Numbered from the stretch's first letter, positions 1 to 5,299 are shown. The stretch is 5,386 bases of DNA from an uncultured bacterium (GCA_903866285.1 CAIPMZ010000025.1:1-5386); one strand, 5' to 3'. Notes: a model not told the origin generated them from the letters alone. Program-made: numbers and translations.

Positions 1-60
1 AAAACTAAAGAAAAAATTTCCAAGTAGAAAATTGAAACTGTTTTTGAAAAAACAGTTGTT
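1..60 (+). other. ybeY: Upstream in-frame part of ybeY, interrupted by a TAG codon
   Basis: Read in the frame of ybeY, these 20 codons give KTKEKISK, then TAG at 25-27, then KIETVFEKTVV, which runs straight into the annotated ybeY protein. YbeY proteins normally begin with a short strand and a Lys-rich helix of this kind before the ELSLALVSEEEI strand, so residues on both sides of the TAG look like genuine YbeY. The stop lies in a run AAG-TAG-AAA, where a single A-to-T change from AAG would explain it. The true ATG is probably left of the window. Nonsense mutation, sequencing error or readthrough cannot be told apart from this sequence alone. Confidence 0.6.
36..57 (+). repeat. Perfect 10-bp inverted repeat upstream of the TTG start of ybeY
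   Basis: AACTGTTTTT (36-45) and AAAAACAGTT (48-57) are exact reverse complements around a 2-base centre. In RNA this folds as a hairpin of about 9 bp with a 4-base loop, ending 3 bases before the TTG at 61. It lies between the in-frame TAG and the first usable downstream start, so it could affect re-initiation. It may also be simple coincidence of the codons for Thr-Val-Phe-Glu-Lys-Thr-Val. Confidence 0.6.
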
Positions 61-447
61 TTGGCTTTGGGCGAATCTTTTGAAGGGAAAAAATTCGAAC
101 TTAGTTTGGCCTTGGTGTCTGAAGAGGAAATTAAAACTTTAAATAGGCAGTATCGCAAGAAAAATGCCGCCACTGATGTGCTTTCTTTTGCGGAATATGA
201 AGGAAGGCAAGCGTTGCTTTTGGAGAATTTAAAAACTCAGGGAAGCGAAACTTTTTTAGGCGAATTAATTATTTGTCCGGCTTATGTGAAGAAAAATGCG
301 TTGGAAGATGGCGAAACTTTTGACTACGCCATGACCTATATTGTTTCTCATGGTATACTTCACTTGCTAGGCTTTAGGCATGGTGAGAAAATGTTTGCTT
401 TGCAGCGCGCAGTTGCCAAGGAACTTGCCTGGGCGGGGAAAATATAA
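61..447 (+). CDS. ybeY: Endoribonuclease YbeY (rRNA maturation factor)
   Basis: Single-strand-specific metallo-endoribonuclease of the UPF0054 family, acting in the cytoplasm in 16S rRNA 3'-end maturation and ribosome quality control. The zinc site HxxxHxxxxxH is intact: His97, His101 and His107 in HGILHLLGFRH. Other family landmarks are LNRQYRKKN (28-35), TDVLSF (38-43) and LGELIICP (66-73). The usual Asp before the third His (GYDH) is Arg106 here, and the segment after it is shorter than usual before MFALQ (111-115). The start given is the first TTG after an in-frame TAG at 25-27. No ATG occurs before codon 91 (at 331), and there is no Shine-Dalgarno. At 128 aa from TTG the protein lacks the N-terminal strand and helix of full-length family members (about 150 aa), and that sequence continues upstream through the TAG. 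The gene may therefore be damaged or misread at its 5' end, while its catalytic half is intact. dgkA follows after 18 bp, a common pairing. Confidence 0.9.
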   Translation: MALGESFEGKKFELSLALVSEEEIKTLNRQYRKKNAATDVLSFAEYEGRQALLLENLKTQGSETFLGELIICPAYVKKNALEDGETFDYAMTYIVSHGILHLLGFRHGEKMFALQRAVAKELAWAGKI

Positions 448-453
448 ATTTTA

Positions 454-463
454 ACTGAAAAAG
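454..463 (+). promoter_or_regulatory. RBS-position motif ACTGAAAAAG before dgkA
   Basis: The 10-mer ACTGAAAAAG ends 2 bases before the dgkA ATG. The same 10-mer (2372-2381) ends 1 base before the ftsZ ATG. It is not a good anti-Shine-Dalgarno match and is too close to the start codon for a classical ribosome binding site. It may be a shared leader element, or a coincidence of A-rich start regions. Confidence 0.25.
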
Positions 464-465
464 CT

Positions 466-828
466 ATGAATGATAGATTAAAAGATTTTCGCAGAAGTCT
501 GCGGCACGCTATTGACGGCTTAACTTACGCGGTAGCGCATGAAAAAAATTTTCGGATTGAACTTTTGCTTGCAACCCTAGTTTTAATTTTAATTTTTCTT
601 TTTAAAGTTAAAAGCTGGGAAGCAATTATTTTAATCTTAATGATCATGTGGGTGCTGGTTGCGGAACTAGTCAATACTGTTATGGAAAGAATTGTGGATA
701 TCTTAAAGCCACGCATTCATCCTTACGCCCATTTAATTAAAGATTTAATGGCTGGCGCAGTTTTAATTTCGGCGGTGGCAGCGGTTGTGGTGGGAGTGAT
801 AATTTTTTATCCATATTTTTTGCGATAA
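466..828 (+). CDS. dgkA: Diacylglycerol/undecaprenol kinase, DgkA family integral membrane protein
   Basis: Small trimeric-type membrane kinase (Pfam DAGK_prokar) that uses ATP to phosphorylate diacylglycerol or, in Gram-positive-type members, undecaprenol, feeding lipid or cell-wall carrier recycling at the inner membrane. Family residues are all visible: Glu26 with the NFRIE segment (28-32), the signature E67-LVN70-TVME74-RIVD78, then HP (85-86) and K92-D93 followed by AGAVLIS (96-102). Three membrane helices are predicted at about 33-47, 53-70 and 95-117, after a basic amphipathic N-terminus. The length of 120 aa is normal, and there is no fused phosphatase domain. Substrate choice cannot be settled from sequence; the NFRIE and KDLMAGAV forms look more like the undecaprenol-kinase branch. 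It follows ybeY by 18 bp, so the two are probably one transcript. The ATG fits the family N-terminus. The last codons overlap the -35 box of the ftsA promoter. Confidence 0.93.
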   Translation: MNDRLKDFRRSLRHAIDGLTYAVAHEKNFRIELLLATLVLILIFLFKVKSWEAIILILMIMWVLVAELVNTVMERIVDILKPRIHPYAHLIKDLMAGAVLISAVAAVVVGVIIFYPYFLR

Positions 829-848
829 AGTGTAAATTCGTGTATAAT
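820..848 (+). promoter_or_regulatory. Sigma70-type promoter for ftsA
   Basis: A -35 box TTGCGA (820-825, four of six consensus bases) is followed by an optimal 17-bp spacer and a perfect -10 box TATAAT (843-848). The expected transcription start is near 855, giving a leader of about 52 nt before ftsA. The -35 box overlaps the last Arg codon of dgkA. Confidence 0.65.
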
Positions 849-858
849 TGATTAGGAA

Positions 859-896
859 CAGGCCCTAAACAATAAAAATGTTGCCTGAATTTTTTT
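859..896 (+). terminator. Weak hairpin plus T7 run in the ftsA leader (terminator or attenuator)
   Basis: CAGGC (859-863) pairs with GCCTG (883-887), and AACA (868-871) pairs with TGTT (879-882). This makes a 9-bp stem with a 4-base bulge (864-867) and a 7-base loop. After two A residues come seven T residues (890-896). It may end the ybeY-dgkA transcript. Because it lies just after the predicted ftsA transcription start, it could also attenuate ftsA. The stem is weak because of the bulge. Confidence 0.35.
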
Positions 897-906
897 GATT
901 TAAAAT

Positions 907-2166
907 ATGGCTAAAGATTTTATTATTGCGGGTATTGATATTGGTACCTCAAATACGCGCACAGTTATCGCGCAACAAATTAGGGGTGAGCAACAACTTC
1001 GGATTGTTGGGGTTAATGTTACTCCCTCAATTGGAATTCGGCGCGGGGTTATTATTAACGTCGAAGATGTCGCCAAAACCATCAATGAAGCAGTTGAGGG
1101 CGCGGAACGGATGGCGGGTTTTCCAATCAAGCAAGCTATTTTTAATATTGGCGGCTCGGATATTGGCTTCGCTAGTTCAAAGGGGGTTATTGCGATTGGA
1201 CGCGCGGATGGGGAAGTTTCTGAGGATGATATTAACCGAGTTATTGGCGAGGCTCAAATTATTCAACTTCCCGCTAATAAGGAAATTGTCCATGTGATTG
1301 CTAAAAAATATCGCCTCGATGATCAAGATAATTTAAAAGATCCGCTAGGGATGAAAGGCGTTAGATTAGAAGTAGAGGCCCTAGTTATTGAAAGTTCTAG
1401 TTTGCAAGTAAAAAATATCAGTAAGGCGGCTTATCAATCAGGCATTGAGATTAGCGATTTAGTCTTAGAACCTTTGGCCGCGGCCGAATCGGTTTTAACT
1501 AAAAAGCAAAAAGAACTAGGGGTGGTGATGATAAATATTGGAGGTGGGACAACTTCCCTCGCAGTTTACGAAGAGGGCGAGTTGCTGCATACAAATATTC
1601 TACCAGTGGGCGCAGGACATATTACGAATGATATCGCGATTGGCCTGCGAACTTCAGTGGAAGTGGCTGAGCGGATTAAACTTGAATACGGTAGTGCGCT
1701 AGCTAGTGGAGTTAGTAAGGACGATGGAATTGATTTGGCCCAGTTGGATTCGAAAGAAGATGATGTTATTTCTCGTTACCACGTCGCGGAGATTATTGAA
1801 GCCAGGTTGGAAGAAATTTTTTCCTTGGTCCAAAAAGAATTAAAATTAATAGGTAAAGCTGGACTCTTGCCAGCAGGGGCAGTTTTAGTTGGTGGTGGGG
1901 CAAAAATGGCAAACATTGCCGAGTTGGCGAAAGACGTTTTAGGCTTGCCAATTCAGGTTGGTTTTCCTTTGGGCTTCGGTGGTATCTTGGACAAAGTGGA
2001 TGATCCCTTATTTGCAACAGCGGCTGGTTTAATTTTATGGGGTGGAAAGCAGCCAGAGGAAAAAAGAGTCGGTTTAAGCAATATTAAAGCTTTTAAGATG
2101 TTTTCTCGTCCAACTGGTGACGCTGTGGATAAAGTGACGGGCTGGCTTCAACGATTTTTGCCTTAA
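907..2166 (+). CDS. ftsA: Cell division protein FtsA (actin-like membrane tether of the Z ring)
   Basis: Actin/Hsp70-fold ATP-binding protein that anchors FtsZ to the membrane and recruits later division proteins. Visible landmarks, in order: phosphate-1 loop GIDIGTSNTRTVIA (9-22); the FtsA-specific SHS2 (1C) domain, about 80-165, including GRADGEVSEDDINR (98-111); phosphate-2 loop INIGGGTTSLAV (209-220); VGAGHITNDIAIGL (234-247); the adenosine-binding segment GAVLVGGGAKM (324-334); and a C-terminal amphipathic helix DAVDKVTGWLQRFLP (405-419), the expected membrane-targeting sequence. The 419-aa length is typical. The odd point is Asn210 where the family normally has the phosphate-2 Asp (DIGGGT). 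Its own promoter lies just upstream, and ftsZ follows after 216 bp. The ATG places the phosphate-1 motif at the usual distance from the N-terminus, and there is no Shine-Dalgarno before it. No ftsQ precedes it, so this is a separated ftsA-ftsZ pair. Confidence 0.97.
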   Translation: MAKDFIIAGIDIGTSNTRTVIAQQIRGEQQLRIVGVNVTPSIGIRRGVIINVEDVAKTINEAVEGAERMAGFPIKQAIFNIGGSDIGFASSKGVIAIGRADGEVSEDDINRVIGEAQIIQLPANKEIVHVIAKKYRLDDQDNLKDPLGMKGVRLEVEALVIESSSLQVKNISKAAYQSGIEISDLVLEPLAAAESVLTKKQKELGVVMINIGGGTTSLAVYEEGELLHTNILPVGAGHITNDIAIGLRTSVEVAERIKLEYGSALASGVSKDDGIDLAQLDSKEDDVISRYHVAEIIEARLEEIFSLVQKELKLIGKAGLLPAGAVLVGGGAKMANIAELAKDVLGLPIQVGFPLGFGGILDKVDDPLFATAAGLILWGGKQPEEKRVGLSNIKAFKMFSRPTGDAVDKVTGWLQRFLP

Positions 2167-2205
2167 GGTAGGCTTAAAATGCCCTGAAAAAACTAAAAAA
2201 GTCGC

Positions 2206-2235
2206 TTGACATCCGATTTAGAAATATGATAGATT
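2206..2235 (+). promoter_or_regulatory. Strong extended -10 promoter for ftsZ
   Basis: A perfect -35 box TTGACA (2206-2211) is followed by an 18-bp spacer and TAGATT (2230-2235, four of six consensus bases). TG at 2227-2228 is correctly placed to make an extended -10 (TGATAGATT). The transcript would start near 2242 and carry a leader of about 140 nt before ftsZ. FtsZ can therefore be expressed separately from FtsA, as fits the large excess of FtsZ over FtsA known in other bacteria. Confidence 0.65.
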
Positions 2236-2291
2236 TAAGTACTAAGAAAAACGCTAAATTAAGCAGTTTAAATAGTTTAAGTTAAGTTGGA

Positions 2292-2380
2292 TTTTTCAGT
2301 TTCAATACAAAAATAAAAAAAACAAAACAAAATGGGTGTAATTTCAGAAAAATAATTTTTTTTAATTGAAGACTGAAAAA
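2292..2380 (+). promoter_or_regulatory. Long stem-loop in the ftsZ leader abutting the start codon
   Basis: TTTTTCAGTTTCAAT (2292-2306) pairs over 15 bp with ATTGAAGACTGAAAAA (2365-2380), with only G2371 bulged. The 3' arm ends 2 bases before the ftsZ ATG at 2383, so folding would hide the ribosome landing site. Within the 58-base loop, T2314 plus A8 (2315-2322) can pair with T8 (2356-2363) plus A2364, extending the fold. The loop also contains a 7-codon ORF, MGVISEK (2332-2355), in the ftsZ frame and ending in TAA. No T-run follows the stem, so it is not a terminator. Translational control is inference; the inverted repeat itself is plain. Confidence 0.5.
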
Positions 2381-2382
2381 GT

Positions 2383-3636
2383 ATGGCAGAAATTAAACTG
2401 GATATCGAAACATTTGCTAGAATTAAAGTTGTTGGAGTTGGCGGTGGTGGAAATAATGCGATTAGTCGAATGATTGATGCCAAAATTAAAGGCGTTGAGT
2501 TTGTGGCGATTAATACTGATGCGCAAGCACTCCATCATTCTAAGGCTGGAGAAAAAGTTCACATTGGAAAAAATCTTTCCAAGGGTCTTGGGGCTGGGAT
2601 GAATCCTGAAATCGGAAGGCAAGCTGCGGAAGAAAATCGCGATGAAATTCAAGATGTCCTGAAGGGTGCTGATATGGTCTTTGTAACTTGCGGGCTTGGA
2701 GGGGGAACTGGATCTGGAGCTGCCCCAGTCGTGGCTGAAACCGCGAAAGAACTTGGAGCGCTCACGGTGGCGGTGGTGACAAAACCTTTTTCTTTTGAAG
2801 GTGCCCAACGTCGCTCGATTGGTGAAGAAGCTTTGCAAAATTTAAAAGATCGCGTTGATTCCTTAATCACGATTCCGAATGATAAACTACTTTCGATTAT
2901 TGATCGTAAAACTACGTTAATTAATGCGTTTAAAATTGTCGATGATGTCTTGAGGCAGGGCGTGCAGGGCATTTCTGATTTAATTACGAAACCCGGAATT
3001 GTTAACGTCGACTTTGCTGATGTTCGCGCCATCATGGCTGACAGTGGAAGCGCTCTGATGGGAATCGGAATCGCTTCTGGGGATAACCGAGCAACCGAAG
3101 CCGCCAAGGCTGCAATCAATAGCCCGCTGCTAGAAATTTCGATTGATGGTGCCAAGGGCGTGCTCTTTAATATTTCCGGTTCAAGTGATTTAGGGATGTT
3201 GGAAATTAATGAAGCTGCTAATGTGATTACCGAAAGTATTGATCCAAACGCTAAAGTTATTTTTGGGGCTGTGATTGATGACCAGGTTAAAAAAGGTGAA
3301 ATTATTATTACCGTCGTCGCGACGGGTTTTGACGCTGAAAAAATTCAGACTAATCCTTTAGTGCGTCGGGTTAATTTAACTGCGCCTGCGCCTGCTCCAG
3401 TTACTAATATTTATAATAATCCTACGGCCAGTAAGCCTGAGGCGGTGGAAGTTGAAAAAGAGGAAGAAGAATTTAGACAAACAACTTTTCCCATTAAAAA
3501 AATTCTAAAGCCAGACATGATTATTGAAGAAAAAATTCAACCTAGACCAAATATGACTAACATTGAAACTAAGGGTGCTGAAGACGAGGATGAATTAGAA
3601 ATCCCCGCTTTTATTCGGCGAAAAATGGAGCGCTAA
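2383..3636 (+). CDS. ftsZ: Cell division protein FtsZ (tubulin-like GTPase)
   Basis: Tubulin homologue that polymerises with GTP into the mid-cell Z ring. The N-terminal GTP-binding half starts with IKVVGVGGGGNNAISRM (14-30). The tubulin signature is CGLGGGTGSGAAP (103-115), close to the usual MGGGTGTG with conservative Leu and Ser changes. The catalytic T7 loop NVDFADVR (208-215) keeps Asp210 and Asp213. The C-terminal domain includes GVLFNISGSSDLGMLEINEAANVI (259-282). A variable linker of about 75 residues (roughly 331-405), partly Pro/Ala-rich and then acidic, leads to the conserved tail EIPAFIRRKMER (406-417), which binds FtsA. The 417-aa length is typical for a member with a long linker. 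Spacing from the promoter at 2206-2235 implies a structured leader of about 140 nt. The ATG matches the family N-terminus, and in-frame stops at 2353 and 2374 exclude an upstream start. Confidence 0.98.
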   Translation: MAEIKLDIETFARIKVVGVGGGGNNAISRMIDAKIKGVEFVAINTDAQALHHSKAGEKVHIGKNLSKGLGAGMNPEIGRQAAEENRDEIQDVLKGADMVFVTCGLGGGTGSGAAPVVAETAKELGALTVAVVTKPFSFEGAQRRSIGEEALQNLKDRVDSLITIPNDKLLSIIDRKTTLINAFKIVDDVLRQGVQGISDLITKPGIVNVDFADVRAIMADSGSALMGIGIASGDNRATEAAKAAINSPLLEISIDGAKGVLFNISGSSDLGMLEINEAANVITESIDPNAKVIFGAVIDDQVKKGEIIITVVATGFDAEKIQTNPLVRRVNLTAPAPAPVTNIYNNPTASKPEAVEVEKEEEEFRQTTFPIKKILKPDMIIEEKIQPRPNMTNIETKGAEDEDELEIPAFIRRKMER

Positions 3637-3660
3637 AAACTACTTAACCTTTAGTTTTTA
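3634..3660 (+). terminator. A/T-rich hairpin over the ftsZ stop codon, possible terminator
   Basis: TAAAAACTA (3634-3642, starting with the ftsZ TAA) and TAGTTTTTA (3652-3660) are perfect 9-base inverted repeats with a 9-base loop. The 3' arm contains T5. The stem has a single G-C pair, so it is weak. By symmetry it could act on either strand. It is the only terminator-like structure directly after ftsZ. Confidence 0.35.
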
Positions 3661-3689
3661 ATTAAAATATTAAATCGATTAAAATACTG

Positions 3690-3735
3690 CCCCGATTGTA
3701 AGGGGGTTGAGCCTTTCCAATAGAGGCTCAACTCC
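3690..3735 (+). repeat. GC-rich inverted repeat between ftsZ and lnt
   Basis: GGGGTTGAGCCT (3703-3714) pairs with AGGCTCAACTCC (3724-3735) over 12 bp (one G-T) around a 9-base loop. Just upstream, CCCC (3690-3693) can pair with the same G-run (3702-3706), giving a second hairpin that either stacks on the first or competes with its base. No T-run follows on either strand, so it is not a standard terminator. The right arm covers the -35 zone of the predicted lnt promoter, which suits an operator, but it could also be a structured RNA or a repeat element. It stands out as GC-rich in an otherwise AT-rich gap. Confidence 0.6.
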
Positions 3736-3746
3736 GAATGATTAGC

Positions 3747-3755
3747 TGATATAAA
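3747..3755 (+). promoter_or_regulatory. Extended -10 promoter candidate for lnt
   Basis: TGATATAAA (3747-3755) is a TGn plus TATAAA (five of six consensus bases) extended -10. No good -35 is present at 16-18 bp upstream; that zone is the right arm of the inverted repeat at 3724-3735. The predicted start near 3762 would leave an AT-rich leader of about 39 nt without a Shine-Dalgarno. Confidence 0.4.
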
Positions 3756-3800
3756 TTAAATTGATTTCATATGCGCTTTAAAAAATAAATAAACAATCAA

Positions 3801-5192
3801 ATGTTATTTGCGATAGCTTCTTCCATTCTCGGAATTATAGCGTTCTTACCTTTGAAATTTTATTTTTTAGGTTTTATTTTCTTGCTTCCATTTTTTTATT
3901 TTTTAGTTAGGGAGGAGGAATTTGGTAAAATCTTTTGGGGCACGTTTTTATTTAGGGCGCTTTTTTCAGCTGGAAGCGCTTTTTACGCTTTTGAGCTATT
4001 AATGTGGACGTCTTCCTGGCTGATTTTTTTAGGTTTAGCCCCGATCATCTTTATTTTAAATAAAGTATTTTTTAAATATAAGTTCGCCAAAATAATTTAT
4101 GTTCCAGTAGCATTTTTATGCTTCGATCTTTTAGAAGCTCAATATTCCGCTTTGCCAACTTATATATTGACTGCCGGTAATTTATTGGGAGCTAGTCCTT
4201 TTGCGGGTTTGGCAAAATATGGGGGTATTCTTGCTTTAGAATTTTTTGTAATCCTGGTGAACAGTTTTTTTCTCGTGGGTTGGTTGAATTGGAAAACTTT
4301 AGCAAGTAAAAAGATTTTTTTAATCTTAGCTTTAATTAGCCTGGGTGTTTTCTTTTTAGGCGCCTGGTGGCTTGCGGATGATGCTTTAAGGAATAACGCT
4401 GGAAAGCAAACTCAGGCTAACCGGCATTTGAACGTAACCGCTGTTTCCGTAAAAAGCTCTTCGCAAAATGAATCAGACTTAAGCGCAATGATTTTAGCTT
4501 GGGCTAGTTTAAAAACTGATTTATTGGTCTTGCCGGAGGAACTTTTTGTAAAGCCTTTTAATCAGGCATTTGATTTAGCTCAAGCTTCGGAAACAATCAA
4601 AGCGTTTAATTCACAAGCTACTTATATTGTGAGTACTTTTCGACTCGGCAGAGCGGGTAAAATTTACAATACAGCCCTCTTGTTTAACAAAAGGGGTGAC
4701 ATTATTGATCAATATGATAAAAATAAGCTAGTTCTTTTTGGAGAATATTGGCCTTATACTTGGCGTCCACCTTTCTATGACTTTTTAAAAGAAGATCCAG
4801 TAATGCAAAATTACGCTTTGTTTGATCCCGAAAATTCTTACGAAGTTGGGAGGGCAAAATTATTGCAAGGAGATGGAGAACTTAAACTTAAAATCGGAAC
4901 GCTTATTTGCGTAGAAGGTTATTACGCTAGCATGCTGACTGATTATAGAAAAATGGGCGCCGAGCTTATTATTAATCCGGTTAGTAATAATTGGCTCTCA
5001 ACTGGTCAGGCTCAATTTTATTATTTAAGTAGTAATCTATATCGGATTGAATCAATCCAAGCTGGCCTGCCAATTATTGTTAGTGGGATTGATAGCTTCG
5101 CTGGAATTTTTCTTCCTGATGGTTCTAGTAAAATGGAAAAATACGCGCAGGGAGAAAATTATAAAACTTTAACGCAGGATATTAAATATTAA
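3801..5192 (+). CDS. lnt: Apolipoprotein N-acyltransferase-like membrane protein (Lnt / carbon-nitrogen hydrolase family)
   Basis: Integral membrane acyltransferase that, in well-studied bacteria, transfers an acyl chain from a phospholipid to the N-terminal Cys of lipoproteins on the outer face of the membrane. About seven hydrophobic helices are seen (roughly 1-17, 20-36, 44-66, 71-88, 98-114, 141-162, 172-191), then a nitrilase-fold domain (about 207-445). The catalytic triad is present: Glu246 in LPEELF, Lys307 in YDKNKLVLFGEYWP, and Cys370 in LICVEGYY; the FGE Glu315 and SNNW (395-398) also match Lnt. The length of 463 aa is short of the usual 500 or so because the C-terminal eighth membrane helix is missing: the protein stops at TLTQDIKY. 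A hydrophobic reading in the +1 frame directly after the stop may be that helix. The start is the first ATG in frame after a TAA at 3786, and the N-terminus fits Lnt. True Lnt activity versus another acyl or amide transfer cannot be proven here. Confidence 0.88.
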   Translation: MLFAIASSILGIIAFLPLKFYFLGFIFLLPFFYFLVREEEFGKIFWGTFLFRALFSAGSAFYAFELLMWTSSWLIFLGLAPIIFILNKVFFKYKFAKIIYVPVAFLCFDLLEAQYSALPTYILTAGNLLGASPFAGLAKYGGILALEFFVILVNSFFLVGWLNWKTLASKKIFLILALISLGVFFLGAWWLADDALRNNAGKQTQANRHLNVTAVSVKSSSQNESDLSAMILAWASLKTDLLVLPEELFVKPFNQAFDLAQASETIKAFNSQATYIVSTFRLGRAGKIYNTALLFNKRGDIIDQYDKNKLVLFGEYWPYTWRPPFYDFLKEDPVMQNYALFDPENSYEVGRAKLLQGDGELKLKIGTLICVEGYYASMLTDYRKMGAELIINPVSNNWLSTGQAQFYYLSSNLYRIESIQAGLPIIVSGIDSFAGIFLPDGSSKMEKYAQGENYKTLTQDIKY

Positions 5193-5271
5193 TTTTTTTA
5201 GTTATACTATAGCGCTGCAATTGATTGTGGCAGGTGGAATAATTTCCCAGTATATTCCAATCCTCTTATGA
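5193..5271 (+). other. Hydrophobic +1-frame reading after the lnt stop, possible lost last helix
   Basis: In the +1 frame relative to lnt, the DNA is open from 5173 to a TGA at 5269-5271. From 5194 it reads FFSYTIALQLIV, then AGGIISQYIPILL, long and hydrophobic enough for one membrane helix. Lnt proteins normally have one such helix after the nitrilase domain, and this protein lacks it in frame. A one-base insertion around 5187-5192 would join them. AT-rich non-coding DNA often gives hydrophobic peptides by chance, so this is tentative. Confidence 0.25.
5235..5259. repeat. 7-bp inverted repeat in the lnt convergent gap
   Basis: TGGAATA (5235-5241) and TATTCCA (5253-5259) pair perfectly around an 11-base loop; GG before and CC after (5233-5234 and 5262-5263) could add two pairs across a 2-base bulge. 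It lies between two convergent genes, where terminators are expected, but has no T-run on either strand, so function is unclear. Confidence 0.3.
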
Positions 5272-5299
5272 GCTTAAAGGGCGATTTTCCTAAATAGAC

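Noticed and set aside
907..2166. Other-frame ORFs inside ftsA (926-1297 +, 1793-2017 -, 900-1130 -)
   Set aside because: All overlap the clear FtsA frame, and their translations have no family features.
2225..2230. TATGAT as the -10 of the ftsZ promoter
   Set aside because: It is only 13 bp from the TTGACA box, too short a spacer. The overlapping extended -10 at 2227-2235 with an 18-bp spacer fits better.
2333..2337. TGGGT as an MraZ-type operator site in the ftsZ leader
   Set aside because: MraZ sites are repeated TGGGN boxes at regular spacing. Only one copy is present and it lies far downstream of the promoter.
2362..3155. Long open frames on the - strand opposite ftsZ (158 and 168 aa)
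   Set aside because: They lie fully antisense to the highly conserved ftsZ coding region, show no recognisable domain, and are of Ser/Pro-rich or low-quality composition typical of shadow frames.
5203..5208. TATACT as the -10 box of a promoter for a small RNA after lnt
   Set aside because: No -35 is found at suitable spacing, the element overlaps the lnt end, and no recognisable RNA gene follows.
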